Assembly (NCBI GenBank): GCA_008638375.1
Contig: CM018050.1
Location: 32,653,220-32,717,219, forward strand
DNA from: Nyssa sinensis
Taxonomy: Eukaryota > Streptophyta > Magnoliopsida > Cornales > Nyssaceae
Direction of reading: 5' to 3'
DNA length: 64,000 nt
Positions 1 to 11,210 of the stretch are shown here, in pieces; the first letter of the stretch is position 1, and each line of letters starts with the position of its first letter. The position numbers were made by a program, and so were the translations under genes. A model generated the notes under the pieces. It had not been told where the DNA came from, ran no database searches, and worked only from the letters and a program-made list of their open reading frames with translations.

Positions 1-193
1 AAAATTTTTAGTATCACTTCTTCACGTAATCACAATAAGGCATGCATTAGGACACATAATCACGTAGCACATAAGATCCTATCACATGCTGCTAACTGTT
101 CATACTAAGTCTCATTCTCTTCTCTAGGGTCTCATGGTGTTAAACAACACCCCACAGTCTCTAGGTATTCGAACCTATGCTCTGATACCACGT
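1..193 (-). mobile_element. Internal 5' leader of an off-window LTR retrotransposon
   Basis: Read on the minus strand, the LTR end at 194 (GGGGCGTGACA) is followed by three bases and then by a 12-base match to the 3' end of plant initiator tRNA-Met. This stretch is therefore the untranslated leader of an element whose body lies left of the window. No coding sequence is visible. The iMet primer type and the long LTR fit chromovirus (Tekay/Del-like) gypsy elements, but no polymerase is present to prove the lineage. Confidence 0.7.
179..190 (-). other. Primer binding site for initiator tRNA-Met
   Basis: The minus strand reads TGGTATCAGAGC, the standard plant iMet primer binding site, three bases after the LTR end. 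It fixes the sense of this LTR family: LTRs end in GGGGCGTGACA and begin with TGT(A/T)A or a close variant. That is how the orientation of every other copy in this window was assigned. Confidence 0.85.
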
Positions 194-499
194 TGTCACG
201 CCCCGAATTCTGACCGAACCCGAGGCACGACTGACGAGACAAAAAGTAAAATAAATAAAAGGGCAAAAGTAATTAAATTCACTAAACATGCGTCCATCAT
301 CATCCATACATAAAGTAACATCGAATACATTGTTTATCAGTCATTCGGGCTTAAGCCCTTACATAACAAAATACAAGTCTCATGGATCACAAATGTATCA
401 CGTGCTTCGCCCTATCAGGGCATCACCGAGTCTCACGTGGCTGGAGGATCCTCATCTGAAAATGTTGCCCACGAATGGGTCAGCACAACTGCTGGTATG
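194..499 (-). mobile_element. LTR fragment, minus sense, left arm of a fold-back
   Basis: This is the last 306 bp of the long LTR (family of the copies at 2061, 17222, 22304, 54203 and 59653), ending at the primer site. It stops at the sequence GGTATG, where an inverted copy of the same LTR takes over. The two arms differ at only a handful of positions (I counted about three), much closer than either is to other copies here. Confidence 0.85.
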
Positions 500-1367
500 G
501 TGTTTTGCTAGTGTTAAAAATGAAGTTAAGTTAGGAATATTTGTGAATGACTGGAATGCTGTATGTGTTTATCTGTAATGTGTTTACCTGTTTATTTGGA
601 ATTGGTTGTTCACATGTTATGTGTTACTTGCAAGTTAATAAAGTGAAGAACATGAATCGTGATGTACGAACATATGAGATATGCATGTATATGGAACTGA
701 CTGGTGATTTGTTTCTTATTATCCGAGCATGTTATATTATTGAGATCCATGTTCATTGAGATTGCATTGGCATATTGGCATATGATGAATTCTTTGAGAA
801 CATGGCGTGGGTAAGCACGTGGTGCTTTGCATTATGAGGGTGTAGATCCTGTGGTGAAAAACCCAAAATTGGCCATTGCATTGGTACTTCGAGCCATCGG
901 GGAGTACCCGTAAATGAGACATGGGTGTGGCATAGAGTTGTGCATGGGTGTGTCATGCATATCATTCATGTATTACTGCGAAGCTTTGATTGTCATTTAG
1001 ATATAAATGTACACTTTGCACATGCCACGCCTTAGCTTCATTTCTGGCATTAGCATTTCATCATACCAGCAGTTGTGCTGACCCATTCGTGGGCAACATT
1101 TTCAGATGAGGATCCTCCAGCCACGTGAGACTCGGTGATGCCCTGATAGGGCGAAGCACGTGATACATTTGTGATCCATGAGACTTGTATTTTGTTATGT
1201 AAGGGCTTAAGCCCGAATGACTGATGAACAATGTATTCGATGTTACTTTATGTATGGATGATGATGGACGCATGTTTAGTGAATTTAATTACTTTTGCCC
1301 TTTTATTTATTTTACTTTCTGTCTCGTCAGTCGCGCCTCGGGTTCGGTCAGAATTCGGGGCGTGACA
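500..1367 (+). mobile_element. LTR fragment, plus sense, right arm of a fold-back
   Basis: This is the terminal 868 bp of the same LTR family in plus sense, ending GGGGCGTGACA at 1367. Bases 1062-1367 are the reverse complement of 194-499. The unpaired part (500-1061) matches the LTR interior between about 17530 and 18090 in inverted orientation. The right flank (ACTTT) does not match the bases before 194, so no target duplication is seen, and no primer site follows 1367. Confidence 0.8.
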
Positions 1368-2055
1368 ACTTTGATATATCTTATATGTTAAAAGATCAAG
1401 TTGTTTGAAAAATGAATCACTAGTAAAAACAAGCAAAGAAGCTTATTATGTCAAAACCAATTGACTAAGGTTTTCTACAACATTTATTGTGAATAACACA
1501 TATGCTTTAACTTCTTGATCTCTCACTAAGATTTTATTTATTGTAAAACCTAGATCTGAAAGTTTTCTTAATCTTTAATATTCAGAGATTATCTTGATCA
1601 ATCTTGTTTAGGGAGTGATTATTTATTACACCAATTAGCTCTATAAAAATGTATTTATTAGTATCAACTTCGTATCTACTCATTGTAGTAAGATTTGTTG
1701 GTAAGTGCTACCCTTTTGAGGCAAATGAAAATTTTGCTGGGAAATGAATGTTGAGTTCTTCATTGTAAAGGTTTGATTTCCACCAGTGAAAAAGTTCATA
1801 TAATGAAAAAACTTAAGCAGGGAGTTGAGTTGAGGACATCGAAAATTTTTCGGAGCTCGTAAAATCATTATATTTGTTTTCTCTTCCTTACTCTTTACTT
1901 TCTACTTGTTATATTATTTTTTAGTTTTATTTTTCAAAATAATTGTTTCCCCAAGTAAGCCTGAATTAACATATTCAAAATAAATTGTTACAAAATATTG
2001 GACATTACATTAAAGTGTTATATAAATATTACAATTTTAGAATATCTTACAAATA
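1368..2055. other. AT-rich intergenic stretch
   Basis: No gene, exon or repeat end was recognised here. The sequence is AT-rich and the only open frames are short and composition-driven. Confidence 0.5.
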
Positions 2056-2060
2056 CCCTA

Positions 2061-5000
2061 TGTAATGACATGAAATTTTTTTTTTTATATACCAAATTTC
2101 TTTTCTTTTTAGTATTAATATTATTAATATTATTGTTAATATTATGTAGGTGTGCATGTAGACATGTGTGTAATGTGTTATAGGTAGGCATGTATGTGTT
2201 ATGATTTAAGTATATATATGTGTAGCAGGCTGTTGGCAACCGGGTGTGTGTGTGTGTGGACTGCCGGGCATGCAACAGTGTGCATGTGTGCATGATATAA
2301 TATAGATATATATATATATAAAATACAACCAAGGTCAACTTTGCATTAAATGCAAAGTTGATGGAAAGGAGAGAAAGCTGAAGAAGCATGGAGGGGGAGA
2401 GAGAAATGGGAGGCTGTAGCAGGCTGTATGAAATGATGTGTGTGTGTGTGTGTCTAGGTGTGCATAGGAAATATCCGTTGGATTTGAGAAGGGTAGGGAG
2501 GGGCTGTAGCTGGCCTGGACGGTGAGAGAGAGAGTGTGTATACATGAGGGTTCGTTTTGGTTAGAGAGAAAAGAGAAACAGAAGTGAGTTCGGGTAGAGA
2601 GAGAAAGAGCAGTATAGAGAGAGAAAGCGAAGAGAAGAGAAGAAGAAGGGAAAAGAAGAGTTGCAGACAGCCCTAGCATGTCTCAGATTCATTAGAAAGG
2701 AGCTAGAAGCAAGCAAGGGAGGAGAGGTGCCATTTTTAAGGTGAAAAATCATAGACCCATTTAGTTTCTCTCTCTAGAATATATGTACATATATATATAT
2801 ATATATACTGTTTAAATTTATTAAATACATACATGGCATCTAGAATGTATGAGGTTCGACTTTGATGCAAAGGCCAGGCCTGAACCGAGTCCAAACTGTC
2901 AAACCGTGAAGGGGCCTCCATGGATGGCCACCTTGAAGCTCGGATCCTAGTGTTTTAGACGTTAAAATCTTATTAAAACGATGAGGGGTTGTTGGGGCAA
3001 GATGCAGGGAACCTTTAGAAAAATAAATGGTCCAAAACAATGATAAAATCACTAAAAATGAGCCTCGCCAGAAAACTGACATGCATGGCCGGAAATAGAG
3101 ATGGGTGTCGGTGAAACCATTGAGTTTAAGCCTGAAATGTACTCTAAATAATTGCTTAAGGTCCTAGGAATATTTTGGTATAAAAATGATAAAGTTTGGA
3201 CGTAAAATGTGAGAGAAAATGGATGGGAAAGGTCGCGGTCTCCGGCGATATGGCCGGAGAAGAAGACCGGAACGTCGTCGGGAAGTCGAGGGCGCAAGGA
3301 GGGGCGACTGGGCCACTGGTTTGGGCTTCTCCTCTTTAAACCATTGGGCTGTTTTAATTTGAAACTATTGGGCCTGTTCAAGTCTTGGGCCGGTTGGATC
3401 AAGGGTCATTGGGATTCTCTTGTGTGGGCCTGTTTGAGTTTAGGGGATTGGGTCCAACAGAGAAATGTAATTCAAAAAAAAAAAAAAAAAACATAAGAAA
3501 GGAAAATAGGGGAAATTGTGGCTGCCGTGGCTCGAACCGCGGTGGGGCGCGTGGGGGTGAGCGCGTGGGACCGTTCGGACAGGACACTTCTGTGTCCATA
3601 TGTACAATCAATAAATATATATATTATACTTTATTCTGTTTTACAAATTTAATTGATTTAATTAAATTAAATACTCCTAAATGGCCCGGAGTCCAAACAC
3701 GACAAGTCATATATGTTTTCTTACTATCTTAGACCTACTAAGACCAACGGTGAGGTCTGTGATGTGATACGAGGTCCCGAAAAATAAAAGACCCGTGAAA
3801 CCCTTTAAAATTACCAAAATGCCCCTGAGTCAAGACACTGTCAAACGAAACCCGATTTAAATAAACAATTAGTGAAATCTTATTATCTCGAATATTTCAG
3901 ACTCAACTGTGGAGTCTGATTTATGAGGAGAGGTTTCAAGAAATAGAAACCCGTAAAAGTACAAAATGACAGTTTTGCCCTTTTTAACTCGAACGTCCAA
4001 ACTAAATTCCGCAAAAGCCCAAACCTATTTTCTTCGGCGCTTCGGATCCAATGGTAGGACTTAATTTAGCAAAACAGAAAGTAATGAAATAAAGTCATAA
4101 AATTTGATGAATAGCATAATTCAAATAGAGATAGACTAAATTATATTGTGTAATTTTAGGGACATCAAAAGGCAAGGAGAAGGAGGTTTGATCTCCTGCA
4201 TCATCATTGTTAGTTCCGCCACCCAGCAAGCACTACATCTTAGGGTTGAGATCAACCCATCAGGTATGGTATTTTGCTAAGTAAGAAATAGAATTGAGTT
4301 TAGGAGTAATTGCTATATTGTTGATTGGTTCTATGCCTATGTGTTTCTTATTGTCTTCCTGAATATTTGATTGAATGATAGATGTGAGCCATGACTATAT
4401 GTGCATTCTATGTGTTATCATGGTGTGTGATTTATGGAATTGTTAAGATGATGATTGTGGAAACCAAGCATGTGATCAGATGGATGGTTCATGATATGTG
4501 GAATGGTGAATTGAGATGTTTGATTTGATTATTGCTTTATGTAGAATATGCATAACTTAAAGCATGCTTCATGTATTGATAAATTGTTTCGTTAAGATCA
4601 TATCATGGCGTGGTGGAATCTGAGCATATTGGCATAGTGTGATTCTTTGAAGCATTGTGTGAGTTGAGCACGTGGTGCTATGCATTATGAGGGTGCAGAT
4701 CCTGTGGTGAAAAACCCAAAATCGGCCATGGTACTCATGCTAGCGGGGACGGATCGTAAAGTGAGAACAAGGTGACTCAGGCCTTCGGGGAAGGACCGTA
4801 AAGTGAGACATGGGTGTGGCATAGAGTTTGCATGGGTGCGTCACGCATATTGATTATGTATTGCATGGATGACATTGCATGACATGTAGAGATAAATGTA
4901 CACCTGCACACGCCACGTCCTCAATTTTGTTTCTTGTATTAGTACTCTATCATACCAGCAGTTGAGCTGACCCATTTGTGGGACACCATATTACAGATGA

Positions 5001-5270
5001 GGATGCCCCTGCTACCTGAGATTTGGTGACTTCTTGATAGGAGACTGCACTTGGAGTGTTTTTGGCCCCTGGAGGCATATTTTGATGTGTAAGGGCTTAA
5101 GCCCAAATGACGTGTGAACAATGGATTCATGGGATACAATTTGTGTTATTTTGATGTATTGACAGTAATGGATGTATGCTTAGTTAAATTTGTTTAAGTT
5201 GTCCTTTATTTTATTTTACTTATTGTCTCAACAGTCGCACCTCGGGTTTATTAGAATTCGGGGCGTGACA
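2061..5270 (+). mobile_element. Long solo-type LTR (3.2 kb), plus sense
   Basis: It starts TGTAATGACATG and ends GAATTCGGGGCGTGACA, so it has TG...CA ends. The five bases before it are CCCTA and after it CCCGA, a target duplication with one mismatch. Inside are (GT)n and (AG)n tracts, a TA-rich stretch near 2300-2320, a 27-bp palindrome at 2335-2361, and the family core near 4680-4980 ending in the 3' block. No primer site or coding region follows, so it is either a solo LTR or the left LTR of a gutted element (see the 45-bp copy at 6386). Confidence 0.8.
2335..2361 (+). other. Perfect palindrome inside LTR (13-bp arms, 1-base centre)
   Basis: The left arm is TCAACTTTGCATT at 2335-2347, the centre is A at 2348, and the right arm is AATGCAAAGTTGA at 2349-2361. 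It lies just downstream of a TA-rich stretch, where an LTR promoter might sit. The LTR at 17222 has the same palindrome at 19823-19849 with paired base changes. Confidence 0.9.
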
Positions 5271-6172
5271 CCCGAAGGTGTCAAATACAATTACATATAA
5301 CCACAAAAATATAGAGAACCATGACAAAAAAATTCTCCACAATCCCATGAAAACAATTGCAAAATTTACATTCCATATGTGGCAAGCTCTCAAGAAGGTG
5401 ACAAAACAATAGGCATAAAAAGAGCATTCAACAGTCCTTGCAACTGGCCTAGTATGAGTGTTATCAAGTTGTAATTTTTTTTTTTAATGTTTTGTCAAGA
5501 AATTGTTAAAGGGAGAGATTGTTAAAAAAAGCAGATAATTAATGTTGACAATTTTTTTCAAGAAGTTGTATTTTTTTAGATAGTATTTGTTAGAGTAGTA
5601 TTGAGTAATGTAAGCAATTGTTAGCCTACGTGGAAGAGGACTCAAGACATCTACATTTTTGTTAATGTATGAAGAAGTATGCAAATCAGGGTATATATTA
5701 ATGCATATAGTGCATATATTGCATTAAGAACACATCTTGACTTGTTATTCAAATTAAGAATAAGGTTTAAAATGGTTAATTTGACCTTAAGTGGCTTAGT
5801 TTTGACTATAAATTAATACACTTTAAACAATTATTTTTTAAAACATTCTAAATTTATTTTATCACCTATAACAAGCATTTTTAGTAAATGAAAGTTTATT
5901 AAATCCAAAAATTTATTTTCTAGTTGTACCCATCCGAAAGGAGGAGATAGTCTCGTCCGAATAGAGTGGAAGATGGGTTATTTTTCTTGCGTGGTTTTGT
6001 TAAGGAAATTTTCAAATTCGTGAAACAACATTTTCCAACTTGGTTTAGGAATGTGTTGCAAATTTCATAAAATAAATAGAGTACTATGATTTTTTTTTTA
6101 TTAAAGAATCCTAACCTCTTGAAGCATTGAACTTTCTAGAAAATCTTGTTAGCTTCACGTTTTTATTTTTTA
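5271..6172. other. Intergenic, no gene seen
   Basis: AT-rich sequence between the LTR end and the candidate Helitron terminus. No protein motif, splice structure or primer site was recognised. Confidence 0.5.
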
Positions 6173-6184
6173 CTAATTGTAGTG

Positions 6185-6201
6185 CATGTGCGTTGCACGT
6201 G
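6185..6201 (-). other. Helitron-like 3' terminal hairpin
   Basis: The plus strand reads CATGTGC, GTT, GCACGTG: 7-bp arms with one mismatch (a G:T pair as RNA or single strand) and a 3-base loop. It sits 12 bases from the proposed element end at 6173, the usual spacing for the Helitron 3' hairpin. Confidence 0.6.
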
Positions 6202-6385
6202 AACAATTTAAAATCACATCACTACATACAACATGTTAGTTTGGAGACCATCATAACCAATCCATGTTGTTCTAGCATAGCAATAATTTGAAACAATAGT
6301 GGCATTGTAAATAGTTGTGGCATTGTTATGGGTTATGAACTCTATTATCTGATGGTAACGCATTGATCCATCCGCCGAGCCAACT

Positions 6386-6430
6386 GGTCGCACCTCGGGT
6401 TTATTAGAATTCGGGGCGTGACACCCTAAG
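6386..6430 (+). repeat. 45-bp copy of an LTR 3' junction
   Basis: This repeats the last 37-38 bases of the LTR at 2061-5270, including its diagnostic TTTATTAG variant. The match continues through the flank (CCCTAAGG here, CCCGAAGG at 5271-5278) and then stops. It carries the unmutated CCCTA that also precedes that LTR at 2056-2060. It is either filler DNA templated from the neighbouring junction or the stub of the second LTR of that element. Confidence 0.75.
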
Positions 6431-7380
6431 GCGGGGCAAAAAACCATAGTTATTAGCATTCACCAGTCGCTAAGCATACTCATAAATTACATGTTTAAGA
6501 TATGTTTAATAAGAAAATTTGAAAGAAAATTAATCAAAGAATCATGAATTCACATTAGTCATAAGCCATTAAATTGTATAATTCATTCCGTTAACATTTG
6601 GTGCATAATAAACTACTACTGTTAATATCAATGGCATTGCTCCAAAGCTTCTAGACTCGACATAAAAAAGCATGAGACAACTAGGTGATGCCCATGAAAT
6701 AGAGAAGCAAAATGGGTCCAAGGGAAGAGGGAAGAAATTGGCGATTGCATATAACACCAGTTTTAAATAATCTACCATTGCTTCCTAAGATCATTAATAG
6801 GTAGTATCTTGCCAAATATAGTTGTCCGGCGGAGAATCCTTACACATTTTTCTCCAAGGAAAATCCTTACAACCCTCCTCATGTCGGACTCTATAAAGGA
6901 TTTTCAAGCTCCATGATTTGTTGTATTTGTTCAGCAATACTTTCCTGCACACAGGAAAATTTGAGTTTAATTAGTCAGGGAGAGGAGTTTTAAAGCAGTG
7001 CCAGTTGTGGTCTACTATTAAGATTTTAGCACCCCACACTGTGATATGTTTGTTGGTGTGTGTGCATGTAAGACCAGAAGTGCATGCATCAAAAAGTGAA
7101 TCACACGTAGCGCAACACATGAAGCTAAATAGTTTTCATATGTTAATCGGATCAAGGCAGTGAAAAACACAAAGTGGTGCAGACTGCGTTGCTAGCAGCT
7201 TCAGCAGCAAGAACATCTGAGTCCAACTCAACCTCAATTTCAATCATTGAAGAAATCTGAAACATAAAAAGAAAGTCATGCATTAAATCATGCACATATA
7301 ATCCCTTCTCTATTTAAACAAAAAATCAAACAATGATGGAAAGTTTGATAGCTAAACTATGAAGTAAGAAAGTAGTAAAA
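6431..7380. other. Helitron interior, no gene identified
   Basis: Minus-strand bases around 7260-7140 read as an acidic, alanine-rich open segment (EIEVELDSDVLAAEAASNAV) that looks like a coding exon, but I do not recognise the family. The remainder shows nothing definite. Confidence 0.3.
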
Positions 7381-7474
7381 ATATTAGGAGGTTTCACCGA
7401 TAAGGAGGTTCTCCCACAGCGGAAATTTTGTTCTCCAATTGGCACATACGAACAAGCATCCAAATCTATACAAA

Positions 7475-7655
7475 AATTAAAATTAAAAGAAAAAACAATT
7501 GTAAGTATGAAGCTGTAATCTATATGAAAAAAGGGAAGTGAAAGGTATTACCATCGGATTACAGAGTTAAAAGAAAAATAAAAATCAATTGCAAGTATGA
7601 AGTTGTAATCTATATAAAAAAAGGAAGTGAAAGGCATTACCATTGGATTACAGAA
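7475..7655. repeat. Tandem duplication, period 90 bp
   Basis: Two adjacent imperfect copies share AAGTATGAAG, TGTAATCTATAT and GAAGTGAAAGG blocks 90 bp apart (anchor positions 7501 and 7591). Non-coding, inside the candidate Helitron. Confidence 0.75.
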
Positions 7656-8005
7656 TTATTAACACTACTGCATAAATTCATGTAGGGAATAGAACAACTT
7701 TGAATAAATTAAATCCCATTTAGAATATCATCAGAGGCATTCAACCATTTGACTTATTAGTTATAGAATTCTTTAAAAAATTATGAAAAATTCCCACATT
7801 GAAGTTTTTAGATCAGAATTCTAGAATTAATTAATATTTCCTAGCTCATAAACTTCCCCAGTGACATCATTTCTATATAATAAAGAGGATGCTCCATGAT
7901 AAAGTTCATGGACTATGCACTATAATCCTTGAAGCCAAAATTCTTACGTAACAGAAAATTTAATACAAAACTTGTTGTTAGAAAACAAAATCATGAACAT
8001 TTGTC
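7656..8005. other. AT-rich spacer inside the candidate Helitron
   Basis: No exon or repeat was recognised in this stretch before the LINE poly-T tract. Confidence 0.4.
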
Positions 8006-8830
8006 TTTTTTTTTTTTTTTTGGTAAGTCAATTTATTGATACCAAAACAGGGGAACACCCCATTCAACCCAAAGGAAATTACAGCTAATCAAACAAAGAC
8101 CTGAACACCTCCAAATAGGATTGCTACATCTTAGGAAACAGTAGAGCAAAACAAATACAAGACAAAACAACGTAGAGCCCAAAACTCATAACACCAAGCA
8201 AGCGAAGATAAGCAAACTTGAAGCACCACGCCATTGCCTAGAAACTCCCAAATTCAAACTCAGCACCCAGTTTCCATAACTGTTCTTAATTCCTCTCCAA
8301 TTATTCATGATTTCTCTGATATCCCTCCTAATCTTTTCAATTACTAATTTCACATTTTTTTGCTTTCTTCTAAATATCTATGGTTTCTCTCTTCCCATAA
8401 GGCATAAACAAAAGTAGATAAGGCTAATAAAGTGACATCCGTGTGGAAAGATTTAGATCTCTGAATGTTTCCTGCCCATTGTAAGACTTGTTTCCATGTT
8501 AAGGGAGCGTTATGACTTAAACTACACTTTATAACTTCCGTCCAAACTTACGCAGAAAAAAATGCATTCAAAGAAAATGTGCTCATTAGACTCCTCCTTG
8601 TCATCACATAAGCTGCATTTAACATCAAGCTCCATTGTCCACTCTTTTAAAGCACTTCTAGTATTCAATTTCTTCTTACATGCGGGCCACGTTATGAAAG
8701 CATATCGAGGAAACGCTTTTTTATGCCAAATCACTTTGCTCCACTGTATTTTTGGTTGTTGAATCCTAATATGATGATTAAAGCAATAGACCTTAGTACT
8801 GAGTTTTAGGGCAAAAGGATCTCAATACCT
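8006..8830 (-). mobile_element. 5'-truncated LINE remnant with zf-RVT domain
   Basis: On the minus strand a reverse-transcriptase zinc-binding domain reads IWHKKAFPRYAFITW near 8732, then CSLCDDKEESNEHIFFEC, which matches the zf-RVT pattern (CxxC...H....C) found at the C-terminus of plant LINE ORF2 proteins. The element ends at a long poly-T tract at 8006-8021, i.e. a poly-A tail on the minus strand. Only the last 0.8 kb remains, as expected for 5'-truncated retrotransposition. The upstream edge is approximate and no target duplication could be fixed. Confidence 0.75.
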
Positions 8831-9154
8831 CATTTTCAATGATAGCAATCCGTTTGCCATGTTGTGATGTCATAATATGATTTAATAGAGTGGTCTGTAG
8901 TAAAAACATTGGAAGAAAAATTTGAGAAGGTACAGTCATGGGTTCATAATGTGCAATTCAAATTTAGATCAGTTAAAAACTGAATTTCCTTTTACCAGCG
9001 GTACAAGGGACTCATAAAAAAACCAATTCAACCCTCCTTTGTCTTCACCTCTACAACAGAAACACTGAAACCATAGCAGAGAGGGCTGAAAGACAAGCCT
9101 ATATTATGAAGTAAATTTACATAAAATTTATAATGGAGGGGTAAAAGAAGTGTA

Positions 9155-9383
9155 ACCATCAGGCGTGTTAGGAACAGTCAAGCCGCCATCCCCAAGTCCA
9201 CCAAACATATTCATCATGAAATCCAGCCCCAAATTGCTTTGTGTTCCTACAATTTGCAACAATAATAATAGGAACTCACATTGACTATGAAAAATATATA
9301 TTGAATACTAACATAATTTAAAAACAATTTGCTTTTCATGTGGCTTTGGTACTTGTAGTCCCACCAGCCTGAGCCGGTTCCCT
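9155..9383 (-). pseudogene. Ubiquilin (DSK2)-like exon fragments
   Basis: The minus strand after a splice-acceptor-like TTGTAG near 9245 encodes [17 protein letters not shown] then LTVPNTPD, which resembles the low-complexity linker before the UBA domain of plant DSK2 ubiquitin receptors. A second block at 9383-9345 (after TTGCAG) reads EPAQAGGTTSTKA, like the preceding linker. The UBA domain and N-terminal UBL domain are absent. The reading degrades soon after 9155. Assignment rests on recall of short low-complexity stretches, so it is tentative. Confidence 0.4.
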
Positions 9384-9624
9384 GCAACAGAGCAGCACAG
9401 GATAAGTAACAAGGGCAACAACCAGTCAATAGAGTGCAAAAATACCATCTTAGGATTGATATCAATGAGAATTAAAAAAACACACAATTATATGATGTCA
9501 AGGCCCAGACCTCGATTGGGAGTTCGCCACCCAGCTGTTAATTCAACCCATTCACATATGGATACGTGTATTCAAAACACTACCTTATTTATATGATAAT
9601 TTCATAAGAAAATGTATAAAAGGA

Positions 9625-9699
9625 TTTACAACCTCTCATTTTCAATTCCAACTCTGCAATTGAAGGTGTATCACATATTTCGGTGAGAAGAGATTCCAC
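9625..9699 (-). pseudogene. BADC-like (biotin/lipoyl attachment domain-containing) exon fragment
   Basis: After an acceptor (TTGCAG, exon from 9699 on the minus strand) the sequence reads VESLLTEICDTPSIAELELKM, close to the conserved segment of plant BADC proteins, which are inactive paralogues of the biotin carrier subunit that restrain plastid acetyl-CoA carboxylase. Only this one exon was found. It lies on the same strand as the other fragments, consistent with capture by the surrounding candidate Helitron. Confidence 0.45.
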
Positions 9700-9925
9700 C
9701 TGCAAATGAGATTTAGGTGAAGATAACCTTTTCAAACTTCTAAACAAGGTATATTAGGGCATGCATGTAAAGTTATGGATAGGTATGAGAAAATGCATGT
9801 AGCAACCATTTATGCTAGTTGTAAACAGAAGTTAAGAGTCCTCCCCTGAATGAGACAGAGAATGAGTACTTTTAGCAAATTACAACTTTGGCTTTAGAAT
9901 TTCATGCTCTCGTCAATGTTTTCAG

Positions 9926-10189
9926 GCATGGAAATTAGGCAATGAAGACAAAAGCATAACAATAATAGATCCAACAATATTGGATTCATGCTGCAAAGTG
10001 GAGATTTTGAGATGCATACATGTAGGATTATTTTGTGTGCAAGAAGTTGTGAAACATAGGCCAACCATTTCTACTGTTCTTTCATTGATTAGTAGTGAAA
10101 TTGTTGATCTTCCAAGTCCAACACAACCTGCATTTGTTCAAAGTCAGATTGCTTCAGCTGCAGTGCCTTGTCAACTGAGCCAAAACTGA
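9926..10189 (+). pseudogene. Orphan last exon of a G-type lectin receptor-like kinase
   Basis: After an acceptor (TTTTCAG at 9919-9925) the exon reads AWKLGNEDKS, IIDPTILDSCCKVEILRCIH and VGLFCVQEVVKHRPTISTVL, ending in a stop at 10187-10189. This is the C-lobe of the S-domain (G-type lectin) receptor kinase family and its C-terminal tail. No upstream kinase exon, lectin or S-locus domain was found on either side. It is the only captured-looking fragment on the plus strand. The reading frame is open, but an isolated last exon cannot act alone. Confidence 0.75.
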
Positions 10190-11045
10190 TGGTTTGAAAA
10201 CAAGCTCACTGTTATAGACATTAAAGGCTGTTAACATGGGTATTCTTGAGATATTTTTGTTGTTAATTTACTTTACATAATTTGATGGCTTAAATTGAAT
10301 TTACAAAATATATTTTTGATTTAACCTAATGTTGTCATTATTATTGTTATTTTTTAATGGTCATGTTCCATCATCTTCTATCCTTGCGAGAGTAAACCTG
10401 TTTCATTTTTTGACTAAAGCTTGCTATCTTTGGTTTTTCCATCTATATAGCATCAATAGGAGTATTTTTCCTGATATTTCCTATTATTTCTATAGTGTAA
10501 GCTTTTCAGTTCTATAAAATTTTGAATCCAATTTGGTAATTGTTAGAACTCAGATGCTGGTTCTGGTTTGGTTAGTTTGCTTTTATATCTATGATGCAGT
10601 AACAAGAAGTTTTAAAGAAAAAAATGTAAGATACTTATCCCCCAAAAAAAGTAATGAATAAAAAATGCATGCTTGCAATTTTTTCTACCTGGCCACATCG
10701 CCCTGTTGAACATATTTCAACTAATGCTGAATCCATTAACTCCAAACCTCTTCTTTCTTTTCAGAAATCCCATGCCTAAAAATATTTCATTCATGAACAG
10801 TGTTATTCAAAGTAATTTCTTAAAACTAAATAGATTTGGAATTGGAAACAAAATGCATACAAAATTGGGCCTGCTATTAAGTGAAAAGAGATCGTCCATG
10901 GCATGCTCAAGGGACATATAACCAATTACATAAGTGAAGTTTAATGGAAACCTCAATGGTTAAATTCTTAAAACGAATACAAATTCATTGTTATCATCTT
11001 TTATCTAAAATTTTGCTGAAGAGATATAAGCTGAGGCATAAGCTT
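10190..11045. other. Helitron interior, no gene identified
   Basis: AT-rich sequence after the kinase exon with no recognised protein motif. The longer open frames show no family resemblance. Confidence 0.4.
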
Positions 11046-11210
11046 TTTATTTTGGTAAGTGAAATTTTATTACTACCAAAAGAGGGGGAACACCCCAATA
11101 CAAGAAGAGAACTTCAGAGCAAATCGTTACAACCAACCAAGCATAATAGAGGGAGGGAAAAAAGATGTCTAAATTCACTAATGATACTACCAAGTGATGA
11201 AAACAATGGA
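11046..11210 (-). mobile_element. LINE 3' tail fragment
   Basis: The block starting TTTTGGTAAGTGAAATTTTATTACTACC and continuing with GGGGAACACCCCAATAC parallels the 3' end of the LINE at 8006 (TGGTAAGTCAATTTATTGATACC...GGGGAACACCCC). It is a second, shorter 3' remnant of the same or a sister LINE in the same orientation. Confidence 0.6.

Noticed and set aside
194..1367. A complete short foldback transposon with matching target duplication
   Set aside because: The flanking bases (CACGT and ACTTT) do not match, and the left side continues into a primer binding site, so it is a rearranged LTR pair.
2018..2752. Several minus-strand frames opposite (GT)n and (AG)n tracts
   Set aside because: Low-complexity LTR sequence; no family resemblance.
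2061..6428. A complete LTR retrotransposon with CCCTA duplications
   Set aside because: No primer site follows 5270 and only about 38 bp of a second LTR would remain. Kept as an alternative, but the shared flank AAGG after both copies favours a copied junction.
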